NCBI GenBank assembly: GCA_963803875.1
Contig: CAWDOA010000017.1
Span: 41,684-105,683 of the forward strand
Direction of reading: 5' to 3'
Source: JABDIY01 sp963803875
Lineage (GTDB): Bacteria > Actinomycetota > Acidimicrobiia > Acidimicrobiales > SZUA-35
DNA: 64,000 nt
The position numbers were made by a program, and so were the translations under genes. Below, piece after piece: positions 63,618 through 64,000 of this stretch (the stretch's first letter is position 1; each line of letters starts with the position of its first letter). The notes under the pieces are model-generated. The model did not search any database. It saw nothing but the letters and a program-made list of their open reading frames with translations, and had not been told where the DNA came from.

Positions 63618-64000
63618 GTGAGCGGATCTACGGCGGCCCACTCTCAACTGGTGGTTGGCGTTGGCAATCCGCATCGGGGTGATGACGCGGTCGGGCCGCT
63701 CGTAGTCGAGGCGGTGCGCGAACGACTCGGCGCCGCATCGGATCGGCTCGACACGCGTGTGATTGTCGGGGACCTGCTTGATCTCGTGCTGGCCTTCAGA
63801 AGTGAACAAGACGTGATCGTCGTTGACGCCATGGTGAGCGGGGATCATCCGGGAACAATCCGGAAACCGACGCGCTGGATGACCTTCGTCTCTCTGAGCC
63901 CGCCGTGTCGAGCCATGGTATTGGACTTGCCGAAGCGGTAGCGCTGGCTCGCGTTCGAACGACTTCCTCGGTCTCTGGCCGTGATCGCGGTCGAAGCAAA
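63618..64000 (+). CDS. hydrogenase maturation protease (partial, runs off the window)
   Basis: An HycI/HoxW-type endopeptidase starting 3 bases after the large subunit gene. The nickel-dependent protease motifs are GVGNPHRGDDAVGPLVVEAV near the N-terminus and VIVVDAMVSGDHPGTI. After a break near 63862 (-1), the frame gives ETDALDDLRLSEPAVSSHGI then GLAEAVALARV, and after another near 63959, LPRSLAVIAVEA at the window edge. It would trim the large-subunit C-terminus after nickel insertion. The remaining part lies beyond base 64000. Confidence 0.8.

Overview
The window reads as chromosome of a moderately GC-rich actinobacterium. DUF2510/RDD proteins, a DUF222-HNH protein, a DUF3516 helicase, an F420 ligase and many mycobacterial-type dormancy proteins all point to Actinomycetota. 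I favour an Acidimicrobiia-like lineage, but no rRNA or other phylogenetic marker is present, so this is inference. Genes are packed tightly on both strands. I saw no rRNA, tRNA, IS element or CRISPR array. The only stretch over 300 bases without a firmly called gene is about 53,591-54,076.

Left part (1-24 kb) is mostly housekeeping: a cupredoxin lipoprotein and partner membrane protein, two tandem DUF2510-RDD membrane proteins, an ECF sigma factor with a divergent zinc-finger anti-sigma factor, an acyl-CoA dehydrogenase and thiamine pyrophosphokinase. An envelope-polysaccharide block follows at 6.2-14.6 kb (LCP ligase, UDP-glucose dehydrogenase, UDP-glucuronate decarboxylase, three glycosyltransferases, a nucleotidyltransferase). 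After it come an enoyl-CoA hydratase, an isochorismatase-like hydrolase, the HNH protein, the helicase, an ACT-domain protein, a saccharopine-dehydrogenase-like protein and the F420 ligase CofE.

Right part (24-64 kb) is the main discovery: a dense island resembling the mycobacterial DosR/DevR dormancy regulon. It holds a DosR-like regulator with a conserved recognition helix (27.6 kb), a PAS histidine kinase with a DosS-type H-box and a related pseudo-kinase. It also holds four universal stress protein genes, CBS-domain proteins, a long ribosome hibernation factor, an Rv2004c-like kinase, two PNPOx-like flavin proteins, a flavodoxin, 6-phosphofructokinase, a CoA-transferase, a pyruvate-dehydrogenase/acetyl-CoA-synthetase operon, a CtpF-like P-type ATPase and a group 3b NiFe hydrogenase operon. 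A perfect 14-bp DosR-box palindrome (GGGACTAAAGTCCC) lies in front of the regulator, and about eleven degenerate versions (GGGnCnWWnGnCCC) lie mainly in front of other island genes. I infer a redox/hypoxia regulon covering ribosome hibernation, ion transport, fermentative acetyl-CoA metabolism and hydrogen cycling.

Sequence quality: more than twenty apparent single-base frameshifts break otherwise well-conserved genes, mostly +1 before 50 kb and mixed with homopolymer -1 after it, and densest in the hydrogenase operon. Sequencing or assembly error is the most likely cause. These genes are annotated over their full extent with the break noted.
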